Assembly: GCA_947588795.1 (NCBI GenBank)
Contig: CANPZJ010000021.1
Span: 1 to 11,723 of the forward strand
Direction of reading: 5' to 3'
Origin: an uncultured Bacilli bacterium
Lineage (GTDB): Bacteria > Bacillota_I > Bacilli_A > RF39 > UBA660
Length of the DNA: 11,723 nucleotides
Positions 1 through 6,566 of this stretch are shown one piece after another (the first letter of the stretch is position 1; each line of letters starts with the position of its first letter). The notes under the pieces were generated by a model. The model did not search any database. It saw only the letters and a list, made by a program, of their open reading frames with translations, and was not told the DNA's origin. The translations under genes and the position numbers were made by a program.

Positions 1-315
1 AATATTAATATTTGTCCTATTATTAAAATATCTAAAGATAATGAAAAAGATACCAGTAAGATTGCAAATTATTTAAACTATAGTTCAGAAAATTTAGAAG
101 TATTTAATTATAATGTTAATGGTTTAATGGAAACATTTGATGATAATGGCTGGTATTTACAATTAAATTTAGATAAAGTAGATATTAATGATACATATGT
201 AAAAATAAAATTAAAAGTAAAAGAAAAAGGTAATTATCATATAACTTTAAAAGATACAAATGAAGAATGTTATACCAAATATAAAAATGATTTAAAATTA
301 GAAATAACCAAATAA
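1..315 (+). CDS. C-terminal part of an unrecognised protein (5' end outside window)
   Basis: The frame is open from the first base to a TAA at 313-315, giving the last 104 residues of a protein that begins upstream. A Met at 127 is possible as a start, but nothing like a ribosome binding site precedes it and the frame continues upstream without a stop, so I read this as a partial gene. The segment is hydrophilic and rich in Asn, Asp, Lys and Ile, with alternating hydrophobic and polar residues that suggest beta strands (for example WYLQLNL and YVKIKLKV). It contains two cysteines, near residues 5 and 88 of the visible part, and no membrane segment. I recognise no family. It could be the outer domain of an exported or lipid-anchored protein, but the part that would carry a signal peptide is not visible. 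A weak terminator overlaps its stop codon. Confidence 0.7.
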   Translation, partial: NINICPIIKISKDNEKDTSKIANYLNYSSENLEVFNYNVNGLMETFDDNGWYLQLNLDKVDINDTYVKIKLKVKEKGNYHITLKDTNEECYTKYKNDLKLEITK

Positions 316-329
316 GTTATTTCTTTTTT
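300..329 (+). terminator. Weak intrinsic terminator after the first gene
   Basis: A 9-bp stem (300-308 with 316-324, core GAAATAAC/GTTATTTC) closes a 7-nt loop and runs straight into a T tract at 324-329. The stem is almost all A-T pairs, so termination may be partial and some readthrough into priA is possible. The stem overlaps the stop codon of the upstream frame. Confidence 0.5.
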
Positions 330-342
330 AATAATTATATTT

Positions 343-348
343 TATAAT
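343..348 (+). promoter_or_regulatory. Possible -10 box placing transcription start at the priA ATG
   Basis: A perfect TATAAT lies six bases before the priA ATG, so transcription from it would begin at or within a base or two of that ATG and give a leaderless message. No convincing -35 is visible. The best-placed hexamer, 320-325, lies in the T tract of the upstream terminator. No Shine-Dalgarno sequence precedes the ATG. The alternative is that this AT-rich match is chance and priA is read by leakage from upstream. Confidence 0.35.
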
Positions 349-354
349 TAAGTT

Positions 355-2553
355 ATGAAAAATATTATGTATGCAGAAGTTTTAATTGAATATCCAACTA
401 AAAAAATTGATAAATATTTTACTTATAAAATACCTTATAATTTAATTAATATTATAAATGTTGGGATGAAAGTAAAAGTGCCATTTGGTAGTAAAGTTAT
501 CAATGGTTTTGTTATGCAAATAAAGGGTATTTATAATGAAGAATATGAATTAAAAGAAATAATAGATGTTGTAGATCGAGAATTAATATTAAATGATGAA
601 TTAATGAAACTAGGTCTTTATTTACAAGAAAAAACTTTATGTCCCCTAATTAGTGCTTATCAAACTATGTTACCATCATCTTTAAAAATAAAAGATAATA
701 ATACTGATTATAATTACTATAAAACTTATCTTGTTTTAAATAAAAGTAAAGATGAAATCAATGAATATTTAAATACTCAAAAAAAAGAAACAAAGCAAAC
801 TTTATTATTAAGAGAATTATTAGATACTGATAAAGTACTTAAAAAAGATTATGCTTCTTATACAGTAAAAGCTTTAATCGAAAAAGAATTAATTAAAGAA
901 GTAAAAGAACAAGAATACAGAATTAATAAAAAATCTAATATTAATTTAGTTAAAAATAAATTAAATGAAGAACAATTAAATGCTTTTAATATTATTAAAA
1001 ATACTCAAGATAATACAACTTTTCTTTTAGAGGGAATAACTGGTTCTGGTAAAACAGAAGTATATTTAAATTTAATTGAAGATGTAATAAAGTGGGGGAA
1101 AACAGCCATTATGTTAGTGCCAGAGATATCTTTAACTATGCAAGTAGTAGATCGTTTTTATGAATGGTTTGGTGATAAAGTTGCAATTTTTCATAGTGCT
1201 TTATCTAGTGGGGAAAAATACGATGAATATTTAAAAATAATTAGGGGAGAAGTCAAAGTAGTAGTAGGAACACGTTCGGCTATTTTTACTCCTTTAAAAA
1301 ATATAGGTATTATTATTATTGATGAAGAACATAGTGATACTTATAAACAAGATAATATGCCAAGATACAATGCAATAGATATAGCTAAGGTTAGATGTGA
1401 GTATCATAATTGTCCTTTAGTTCTAGGTAGTGCTACTCCTACATTAGAAACAAGGGCTAGAGCTATTAAAGGAGTATATAAACATCTTCATTTAACTAAA
1501 CGAGCAGGTACTGGTACTTTACCAACTGTTAAAATAATTGATATGGTTAGTGAAATTAAAAAAGGTAATTTTATTTTTAGTGATGAATTAATAGAAAATT
1601 TAAATAATACTTTAAATAATCATATGCAAGCTATTATTTTACTTAATAGAAGAGGGTATTCTACTACAATAAATTGTTCTAATTGCGGTTTTACTTATAA
1701 ATGCCCTAATTGTGATATTACGCTAACTTATCATAAATCTACTAATAATTTAAGATGCCATTATTGTGGTTATACTACTTTTAAAGAAGAAAAATGTCCT
1801 AATTGTGGCGAAGATGGACTAAATTATTTAGGTTTAGGTACCGAAAAAGTAGAAACAGAACTAAAAAAAATAATACCTGATGCAAGAATTATTAGAATGG
1901 ATCAAGATACAACCACTAAAAAAGGTGCTCATGAAAGAATAATTGAATCATTTAAAAATCACGAATATGATATTTTATTAGGTACTCAAATGATTAGTAA
2001 AGGCTTAGATTTTCCTTATGTTACTTTAGTAGGTATTATTAATGCTGATAATTCTTTAAATATTCCTGATTTTCGTAGTAATGAAAAAACTTTTTCGCTT
2101 TTATATCAAGCAAGTGGTAGAGCAGGAAGAAGTAGTTTTCCTGGTAGTGTTATTTTACAAACTTATAATCCAGATAATTATGTTTTAAATTGTGTAAAAA
2201 ATAATGATTTTAATAGTTTTTATAATTATGAAATGAATATTAGAAAAATTCTTAAATATCCCCCATATTATTATTTAGTTAGTTTAAAAATAGTATCAAG
2301 TGATTATAAAACATCTTTAGAACATGCTACTAAAATATGTAATTATTTAAAAAATAATATAGATGAAGAATCTATTATTCTAGGACCAACTACCGCTAAT
2401 TTATTTAAACTTAATAATAATTATCGTTTTCAAATAGTTATTAAATATCGTTTTGATAATAAGTTAATGAATGTTTTAAAAGAACTAGATAATATTTATT
2501 TAAATGAAAATAAAGTAAACTTAGAAATAGATATTGATCCATTACATATATAA
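355..2553 (+). CDS. priA: Primosomal protein N' (replication restart helicase PriA)
   Basis: PriA is a 3'-to-5' superfamily 2 DNA helicase that recognises stalled forks and loads the replicative helicase through the other primosome proteins. It acts in the cytoplasm on DNA. The 732-residue protein has the full layout: an N-terminal 3'-DNA-binding region (about 1-105), a winged-helix-like region, Walker A GITGSGKT at 227-234, the DEEH Walker B box at 323-326, a two-zinc insert with eight cysteines (441, 444, 450, 453, 468, 471, 481, 484), the later helicase motifs ending in QASGRAGR (585-592), and a C-terminal domain with the family's KYPPY motif. Length is normal for the family. The start is the first ATG after the upstream terminator and matches the usual PriA N-terminus, although no ribosome binding site is visible. 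It appears monocistronic, and the gap behind it contains an RNA gene. All catalytic and zinc-binding residues are present, so I expect it to be functional. Confidence 0.97.
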   Translation: MKNIMYAEVLIEYPTKKIDKYFTYKIPYNLINIINVGMKVKVPFGSKVINGFVMQIKGIYNEEYELKEIIDVVDRELILNDELMKLGLYLQEKTLCPLISAYQTMLPSSLKIKDNNTDYNYYKTYLVLNKSKDEINEYLNTQKKETKQTLLLRELLDTDKVLKKDYASYTVKALIEKELIKEVKEQEYRINKKSNINLVKNKLNEEQLNAFNIIKNTQDNTTFLLEGITGSGKTEVYLNLIEDVIKWGKTAIMLVPEISLTMQVVDRFYEWFGDKVAIFHSALSSGEKYDEYLKIIRGEVKVVVGTRSAIFTPLKNIGIIIIDEEHSDTYKQDNMPRYNAIDIAKVRCEYHNCPLVLGSATPTLETRARAIKGVYKHLHLTKRAGTGTLPTVKIIDMVSEIKKGNFIFSDELIENLNNTLNNHMQAIILLNRRGYSTTINCSNCGFTYKCPNCDITLTYHKSTNNLRCHYCGYTTFKEEKCPNCGEDGLNYLGLGTEKVETELKKIIPDARIIRMDQDTTTKKGAHERIIESFKNHEYDILLGTQMISKGLDFPYVTLVGIINADNSLNIPDFRSNEKTFSLLYQASGRAGRSSFPGSVILQTYNPDNYVLNCVKNNDFNSFYNYEMNIRKILKYPPYYYLVSLKIVSSDYKTSLEHATKICNYLKNNIDEESIILGPTTANLFKLNNNYRFQIVIKYRFDNKLMNVLKELDNIYLNENKVNLEIDIDPLHI

Positions 2554-2580
2554 TGTCGAATTAATAGAAGTTTTGTCGAA
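2554..2580 (+). promoter_or_regulatory. Two direct Spo0A-type boxes (TGTCGAA) upstream of an RNA promoter
   Basis: The heptamer TGTCGAA occurs exactly at 2554-2560 and again at 2574-2580, in the same orientation and 20 bp apart, which is two helical turns. The first copy begins immediately after the priA stop codon. The second, read as TTTTGTCGAAAG, lies just upstream of the -35 at 2585-2590. TGTCGAA is the established 0A box bound by phosphorylated Spo0A in Bacillus and Clostridium. Upstream placement next to -35 is where Spo0A acts as an activator. CpG is rare in this window and I found no other exact copy. Whether this organism encodes Spo0A is unknown. Confidence 0.5.
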
Positions 2581-2584
2581 AGTA

Positions 2585-2612
2585 TTGCAAATAAAAAAAG
2601 CATACTTATAAT
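2585..2612 (+). promoter_or_regulatory. Sigma-A-type promoter for the structured RNA
   Basis: A TTGCAA -35 (2585-2590) and a perfect TATAAT -10 (2607-2612) are separated by 16 bp. Transcription would start near 2619-2621, which is exactly where the 5' arm of the long closing stem of the RNA begins. The agreement between the predicted start and the structure supports both calls. Confidence 0.7.
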
Positions 2613-2620
2613 AGATGCTT

Positions 2621-2803
2621 ATGGAAATGTGATGGGCATCGCCTTAATTTAACTTTTTGGAATAAGATCTTGTTATTAATTATTTGGATGTTACTGTATA
2701 TTATATATACTTTAATTGAAAAAGATGCCTGCGGTCTAATATGGTTTCTACTAGTCCGTTAGCATCTGCTAAACACATAAGGCGATGTGAATCCACATTT
2801 CTT
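2621..2803 (+). ncRNA. Structured non-coding RNA, 6S-like (identity unproven)
   Basis: The ends of this stretch pair over a long distance. Bases 2624-2631 pair with 2794-2801 (8 bp), and 2636-2646 pair with 2778-2788 (10 Watson-Crick pairs and one G-U), separated by a small internal loop. Inside is a large asymmetric bubble. It holds a 6-bp hairpin (2696-2701 with 2705-2710) and an apical hairpin: AGATGC 2723-2728 with GCATCT 2762-2767, then CGG/CCG and CTA/TAG stacks around a 13-nt loop. A promoter sits at the right distance upstream and no protein frame fits. A closing stem, central bubble and apical stem at about 180 nt is the shape of 6S RNA, which binds RNA polymerase holoenzyme. The GCCTGCGGT at 2727-2735 resembles a stretch I recall in 6S RNAs. 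Against this, the 5' side of the bubble is unusually long and no clear terminator follows. Other large RNAs, such as the raiA-type RNA, are possible. Confidence 0.6.
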
Positions 2804-2949
2804 ATACATTTAGTATACTACAAATACTTATAAATTATCAATATGTTATTTTAACCAAATAATGATGAATATATGTTTTTATTTTACAACTGCATAATTG
2901 TTTTTTTATGTCAAGTGATATAAAAAATATTTTATAAAAACAAACAAAA
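2804..2949. other. AT-rich spacer between the RNA gene and the surface-protein promoters
   Basis: I see no protein gene here. A 5-bp hairpin (2812-2816 with 2824-2828) and a weak hairpin followed by seven T (about 2886-2907) are the only structures. The latter could be a poor terminator for the RNA gene, but its stem is only four continuous pairs, so I do not call it. Confidence 0.4.
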
Positions 2950-2958
2950 TGGTATAAT
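2950..2958 (+). promoter_or_regulatory. Extended -10 promoter (P1) for the surface-protein gene
   Basis: TGG followed directly by TATAAT (2953-2958) is a perfect extended -10 (TGnTATAAT). The hexamer at the right distance upstream is a poor -35, which extended -10 promoters tolerate. Transcripts would start near 2965 and carry a leader of about 110 nt with a 6-bp hairpin (TTTACA with TGTAAA, about 2985-3005) and the downstream G tract. This would be a second, constitutive start for the gene at 3077. Confidence 0.5.
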
Positions 2959-3021
2959 AGAAATATACAATAATACGATATTTAAGTTTACACATCCCAA
3001 ATGTAAAATTTTGCAAATCAA

Positions 3022-3049
3022 TTGACAATTGGGGGGGGTAATATATACT
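3022..3049 (+). promoter_or_regulatory. Promoter (P2) with a G tract in its spacer, likely phase-variable
   Basis: A perfect TTGACA -35 (3022-3027) and a TATACT -10 (3044-3049) are separated by 16 bp, and half of that spacer is a run of eight G (3031-3038). Transcription would start near 3056, leaving about 20 nt of leader with the binding site GGAAGG (3063-3068) eight bases before the ATG at 3077. Slippage in the G run would move the spacer between about 15 and 18 bp and change promoter strength. This is the mechanism known for porA of Neisseria, and homopolymer tracts play a comparable role in Mycoplasma surface-lipoprotein promoters. Confidence 0.7.
3031..3038 (+). repeat. Homopolymer G8 tract
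   Basis: This is the longest G run in the window and striking in such AT-rich DNA. It lies wholly between the -35 and -10 of promoter P2. Slipped-strand mispairing during replication is expected at tracts of this length. Confidence 0.85.
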
Positions 3050-3076
3050 TATCTTAAAGATAGGAAGGAACTATTT

Positions 3077-4474
3077 ATGGGAGAAGAAGTAAATAATATT
3101 GAAAATAATAAAAAACAAAAGGTAGCAATATTAATAGGAGTAGTAACATTACTAATCGCAGTCCTAGGAGCAACTTATGCATTCTTTCAAATGGATACAG
3201 AATCAAATAGTAGTAATACCAATATAACAGGAAGTACACCAGATAAGAGTTTAGTAACATTACAAGGAGTAACAAGTAATTTACATTTAAATATAAGTGC
3301 AAGTGATATGTCATATGACAATAGAACAAAAGAATACTATGGAACAGATGGAGCAGATCTATATGTAGGAACAGAAGAATTAGGAACAAAGACAATAGCA
3401 TCAGTAGAATTACAAGGAGGAGAAGCAACAACCAAATATAGTTGTACAGCGAAGTTAACAGTAAGTAAAGTAACAGATCCAGAAGAAGAAGCAGATACAA
3501 TGTTAGAAGTATTACAACCAGGAGATATGATATTACAATTTAAAGGAAATATCATAAGTGAACAATTAGATTTAAGTGAATTAAAGACAATGGGAAGTAA
3601 AGAATATAGTTTAAGTTTTAAAGTAACAGGAAATAACCCAGAAGAAATTCAAGCATATATCAAATTAGTAAATAAAGAAACACCACAAAATTATTTAGCA
3701 GGACGTAAATTAAATATAGATATAAGCACAAGTGAATTAAACTGTGATGTATATATAGAAAGTTTTAATTACATGAAAATTAACGATAATAGCTTTGACG
3801 ATTATAGAGCAAAAATTAAAAACATTAATTTTGTTGATAATACTGATACAAGTAAAAGTACAGCAAGTTGGGATTTAAGTGATATAGAAAATGGTACAAA
3901 AGCAAAATCGGTAATGGCCTGGGTTGAACCAATAGAAAATGAAAGTGATATTTATAACTTATATATAGGTAGTGAAAAAATGATAAAAGTAATTTCTCTA
4001 GAAAAAGCATTTTCTGAGATGTCACAATTAGAAATTATTCATTTTAATGATAAATTAGATACGAGTGAAACTACAACTTTAAGTGAAGTTTTTGATGGAT
4101 TGGGCGAATTACAAGAGTTAGATGTTAGTAAATGGGATGTATCGAATGTTACAGATTTTCATCGTACTTTTAGAGGTGATTCAAAGCTAGAAAAACTAGA
4201 TTTAAGTAATTGGGATTTATATAATGCAAATAATACTGTAGGTATGTTTCTTGGGTGTTCTAGTCTTAAACTCATCGATTTACGTGGCTCTATATCTATT
4301 CCGTTAATTAAACGCTTTGACACTTACAATCAACAAATGTTTGCAGGTGTTCCTAGTGAAGCTATTTTGGTGGCTAATAATGACGATGTAGGATCGAATT
4401 TTAAAAACAATTTATTTTTAATGTTTAACGGAACGGTTATGACAGTTGAAGAATATGAACAACAAAGTATGTAA
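3077..4474 (+). CDS. Membrane-anchored BspA-family (DUF285) leucine-rich-repeat surface protein
   Basis: The 465-residue protein is predicted to be held in the membrane by one helix (about 16-38), with a short Lys-rich cytoplasmic start and the rest outside the cell. Residues 39-225 form a Thr/Ser-rich beta-type region with cysteines at 123 and 223. The GATYAFF end of the helix recalls the start of TasA/camelysin-type exported proteins, but I cannot confirm that family. Residues about 280-402 match the BspA/DUF285 repeat pattern, with LYIGS, a dLDTSet-type strand, then LDVSKWDVSNVTDF and LDLSNWD repeats. Such proteins occur on gut and oral bacteria and mycoplasmas and are linked to adhesion; here that role is inferred. 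I chose ATG 3077 because GGAAGG precedes it by eight bases. The frame also opens at a TTG at 3029, which lies inside the promoter. Codon use is split: all 16 glycines up to residue 209 are GGA, while the 11 later ones are mixed (five GGT). A strong terminator follows. Confidence 0.85.
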   Translation: MGEEVNNIENNKKQKVAILIGVVTLLIAVLGATYAFFQMDTESNSSNTNITGSTPDKSLVTLQGVTSNLHLNISASDMSYDNRTKEYYGTDGADLYVGTEELGTKTIASVELQGGEATTKYSCTAKLTVSKVTDPEEEADTMLEVLQPGDMILQFKGNIISEQLDLSELKTMGSKEYSLSFKVTGNNPEEIQAYIKLVNKETPQNYLAGRKLNIDISTSELNCDVYIESFNYMKINDNSFDDYRAKIKNINFVDNTDTSKSTASWDLSDIENGTKAKSVMAWVEPIENESDIYNLYIGSEKMIKVISLEKAFSEMSQLEIIHFNDKLDTSETTTLSEVFDGLGELQELDVSKWDVSNVTDFHRTFRGDSKLEKLDLSNWDLYNANNTVGMFLGCSSLKLIDLRGSISIPLIKRFDTYNQQMFAGVPSEAILVANNDDVGSNFKNNLFLMFNGTVMTVEEYEQQSM

Positions 4475-4477
4475 ATT

Positions 4478-4499
4478 GAGACTAATATTAGTCTCTTTT
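4478..4499 (+). terminator. Intrinsic terminator after the surface-protein gene
   Basis: A perfect inverted repeat (GAGACTA 4478-4484, loop ATAT, TAGTCTC 4489-4495) is followed at once by TTTT. It starts three bases after the stop codon and separates the phase-variable gene from the next operon. Confidence 0.85.
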
Positions 4500-4516
4500 C
4501 TATTGCAATATACATC

Positions 4517-4545
4517 TTTTCATAATAAAAAAAATATGCTATAAT
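4517..4545 (+). promoter_or_regulatory. Promoter of the two-gene WG-like operon
   Basis: TGC followed by TATAAT (4540-4545) gives a perfect extended -10. A weak -35 (TTTTCA, 4517-4522) stands 17 bp upstream. The start would fall near 4552. AAGGAG at 4559-4564 is a good ribosome binding site for the ATG at 4572. Confidence 0.7.
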
Positions 4546-4571
4546 CACTTTAGAATACAAGGAGTGTAAAT

Positions 4572-6566
4572 ATGAATGAATTTGATTATGAAAATGAAAT
4601 CATTGAAGTAGACAGTGATCAAGCTAAAAAAGAAGATGCTAATATTGAAATTTTAGATGCTGTTAAGAATGAAGAAAAGAAACCAAAAAAGAATAAAAAA
4701 TCAATTAAAGACAAGTGGGACGAACTAACTAAAAAACAAAAGACAATTATCATTGTCGTTAGTGTGATAGTTTTACTACTTATTATTGGTTTAATAGTAT
4801 ATTTTGTCTTCTTTGGTAAAGGTAAAGAAGAAGATAAAACTAAAGATGAACCAGTAGTAGTAGAAAAAGATAATTATCGTTATGAAGATGGTAAATTAGT
4901 ATTCTTAGATAAAAATGATAAAGAATTAGGTACTTATGAATGTAAGAATAAAGATAGTGAAAAATGTTTAGTAGCTAAAACTGATTATTCTAGTGATAAA
5001 TTTGAAAGAATATTATCTGTAGACGAATATGATAAAGAAATAGCTAAAACTAGTCAAATATATCATGATAATTATGTCTTTGTTAAAGATGGTGAAGATA
5101 TTGTAATTTATGATATTAAAAAGAGCGAAAGTGATTTAAAATTAAAAACAGTTAAAACATATGGTACTGATAATTATGCTGTAGTAGAAGATGATTCTAG
5201 TAAATTTGGTTTACTAGAAATAAATGCTACTGGTTATGATTATTTAATTAAACCTAGTTATGATAATTTAGGTATTATTAATACAGAACTATCATATTTA
5301 GTAGCTACTGATAAAGATAAAAATTATATAATAGATACTAGTAATAAAAAATTAAGTAGTGCTATATCAAATGATATTATGAATGCTAATAAAAAATATA
5401 TAGTAGTATCTACAAATGGCTCTTATAGTTTATATGATTATCAAAATCAAGAATTATTATCTGGTTATGATTATATTGGTTTACATAGTAATTTAGTATC
5501 TTTAGTTAATTCCAAAAAATTATATTTAAGAGATAATGATTTAAATAAATTATATGAAGAAGGTATTAGATTAGATAGTACTGATTATGTTAAAAAATAT
5601 GTTTATGATAAAGATAATCGTTTAGTGGATACCAAAAAATCTTATGAAGTTACTGTTAATAATGATGAAGTTTCTATAACAATTGGTGATAAAACCCAAA
5701 ATATCAATTTAGTTGAAGGTAAAGTAAGTGCAACACTTGCTTATATGAATTACTTTGATGGTAAAATATACTTCTATCGTGATGAAGAGAAGAAAGATTT
5801 ATTAGGTACTTATACATGTACTAATAAAAATAATTTAACTGATAAAGATCCTAGTTTAAATAAATGTCATATTTATACTGAAGGCGAAAATACTAGTGGA
5901 ATTTATAATAATAATTATGTCTTTATTTATGATAATTATACTAATAATGATGGGAAGATATATTTATATGATATAAAAAACAATAAAACTAAAGGAACTT
6001 ATAGTAAAATAGAATTTATTGATAATAATGCTTTAAGTAGTGAAGTAAAACAAGTGTATACTGATTCATTACTTGTTAAAGCTACTAGTGCTACAGGAAC
6101 TAATAAAGGTAACATTGGAGTTATTCAAATAACTAGTGAAAAAGCAAGTGGTAAGATTAGTTTTAATTATAAGAGTATGGAACTTGTAAATAATTATTAT
6201 TTACTTATTAATATAGATAATAAATATAGTTTATATGATACTAAGTTTAATAAAATAAGTAATGAATTTTCTTATATTAAAACTTTTGAAAATTATTACG
6301 TAGGAATTAATGATAATAAGTTAAATTTATATAATTATACTGGCACTAATAGTGGGGTTGGCATTATAAATGAAGATTTACGAGTAAAAGATAATAAATT
6401 TGATATTACCTTTAATCAAAATGATTTTGTTATTAAAATAGATGGTACAGAATATAAATATAATTACAATGGTACCAAAGTAGAAGATGAAAATCCTAAA
6501 ACTGAAACAGGACCTGGACCTATAGAAAATAATAGTACTGAGGATACAAATACTGATGAAGAATAA
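4572..6566 (+). CDS. Single-pass membrane protein with two WG-repeat-like, Cys-pair modules
   Basis: The 664-residue protein has an acidic then Lys-rich cytoplasmic head (1-57), one membrane helix (about 59-81), a large outside part and an acidic tail after residue 633. The outside part is an internal duplication. Module 1 (about 104-380) and module 2 (about 394-632) each start with a DGK strand and a GTYxC turn. A second cysteine follows (C124/C132 and C416/C432), then NYVF, an IYDIK-type strand, several repeats of the kind (Y/F)SLYD and GYDYIGL, and an ending of the form xVxIxIG/DG. Stretches such as KFGLLEINATGYDYLIKPSY resemble WG repeats, which form beta-propeller-like folds in secreted or envelope proteins. 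The paired cysteines may form disulfides outside the cell. I know no characterised member, so the function is open; a role in binding or sensing at the surface is inference. It has its own promoter and AAGGAG site and overlaps the next gene by 11 bases. Confidence 0.75.
   Translation: MNEFDYENEIIEVDSDQAKKEDANIEILDAVKNEEKKPKKNKKSIKDKWDELTKKQKTIIIVVSVIVLLLIIGLIVYFVFFGKGKEEDKTKDEPVVVEKDNYRYEDGKLVFLDKNDKELGTYECKNKDSEKCLVAKTDYSSDKFERILSVDEYDKEIAKTSQIYHDNYVFVKDGEDIVIYDIKKSESDLKLKTVKTYGTDNYAVVEDDSSKFGLLEINATGYDYLIKPSYDNLGIINTELSYLVATDKDKNYIIDTSNKKLSSAISNDIMNANKKYIVVSTNGSYSLYDYQNQELLSGYDYIGLHSNLVSLVNSKKLYLRDNDLNKLYEEGIRLDSTDYVKKYVYDKDNRLVDTKKSYEVTVNNDEVSITIGDKTQNINLVEGKVSATLAYMNYFDGKIYFYRDEEKKDLLGTYTCTNKNNLTDKDPSLNKCHIYTEGENTSGIYNNNYVFIYDNYTNNDGKIYLYDIKNNKTKGTYSKIEFIDNNALSSEVKQVYTDSLLVKATSATGTNKGNIGVIQITSEKASGKISFNYKSMELVNNYYLLINIDNKYSLYDTKFNKISNEFSYIKTFENYYVGINDNKLNLYNYTGTNSGVGIINEDLRVKDNKFDITFNQNDFVIKIDGTEYKYNYNGTKVEDENPKTETGPGPIENNSTEDTNTDEE

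Noticed and set aside
2738..2752. Resemblance to purine-riboswitch core motifs (ATATGG followed by TTTCTAC)
   Set aside because: The second hairpin arm that must separate these motifs is missing, there is no matching closing helix, and the stretch lies in the apical hairpin of a larger fold.
2886..2907. Hairpin and T run as terminator of the structured RNA
   Set aside because: The stem has only four continuous pairs and lies more than 80 nt beyond the closing stem.
3029..3076. TTG start at 3029 for the surface protein, with the G tract inside the coding region
   Set aside because: The TTG lies within the promoter spacer, whereas ATG 3077 has a good ribosome binding site and is followed by a normal membrane-anchor N-terminus.
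3075..3500. Minus-strand Leu-rich reading frame of 141 codons
   Set aside because: It is the reverse reading of the A-ending codons of the surface-protein gene, has no ribosome binding site, and matches no protein pattern.
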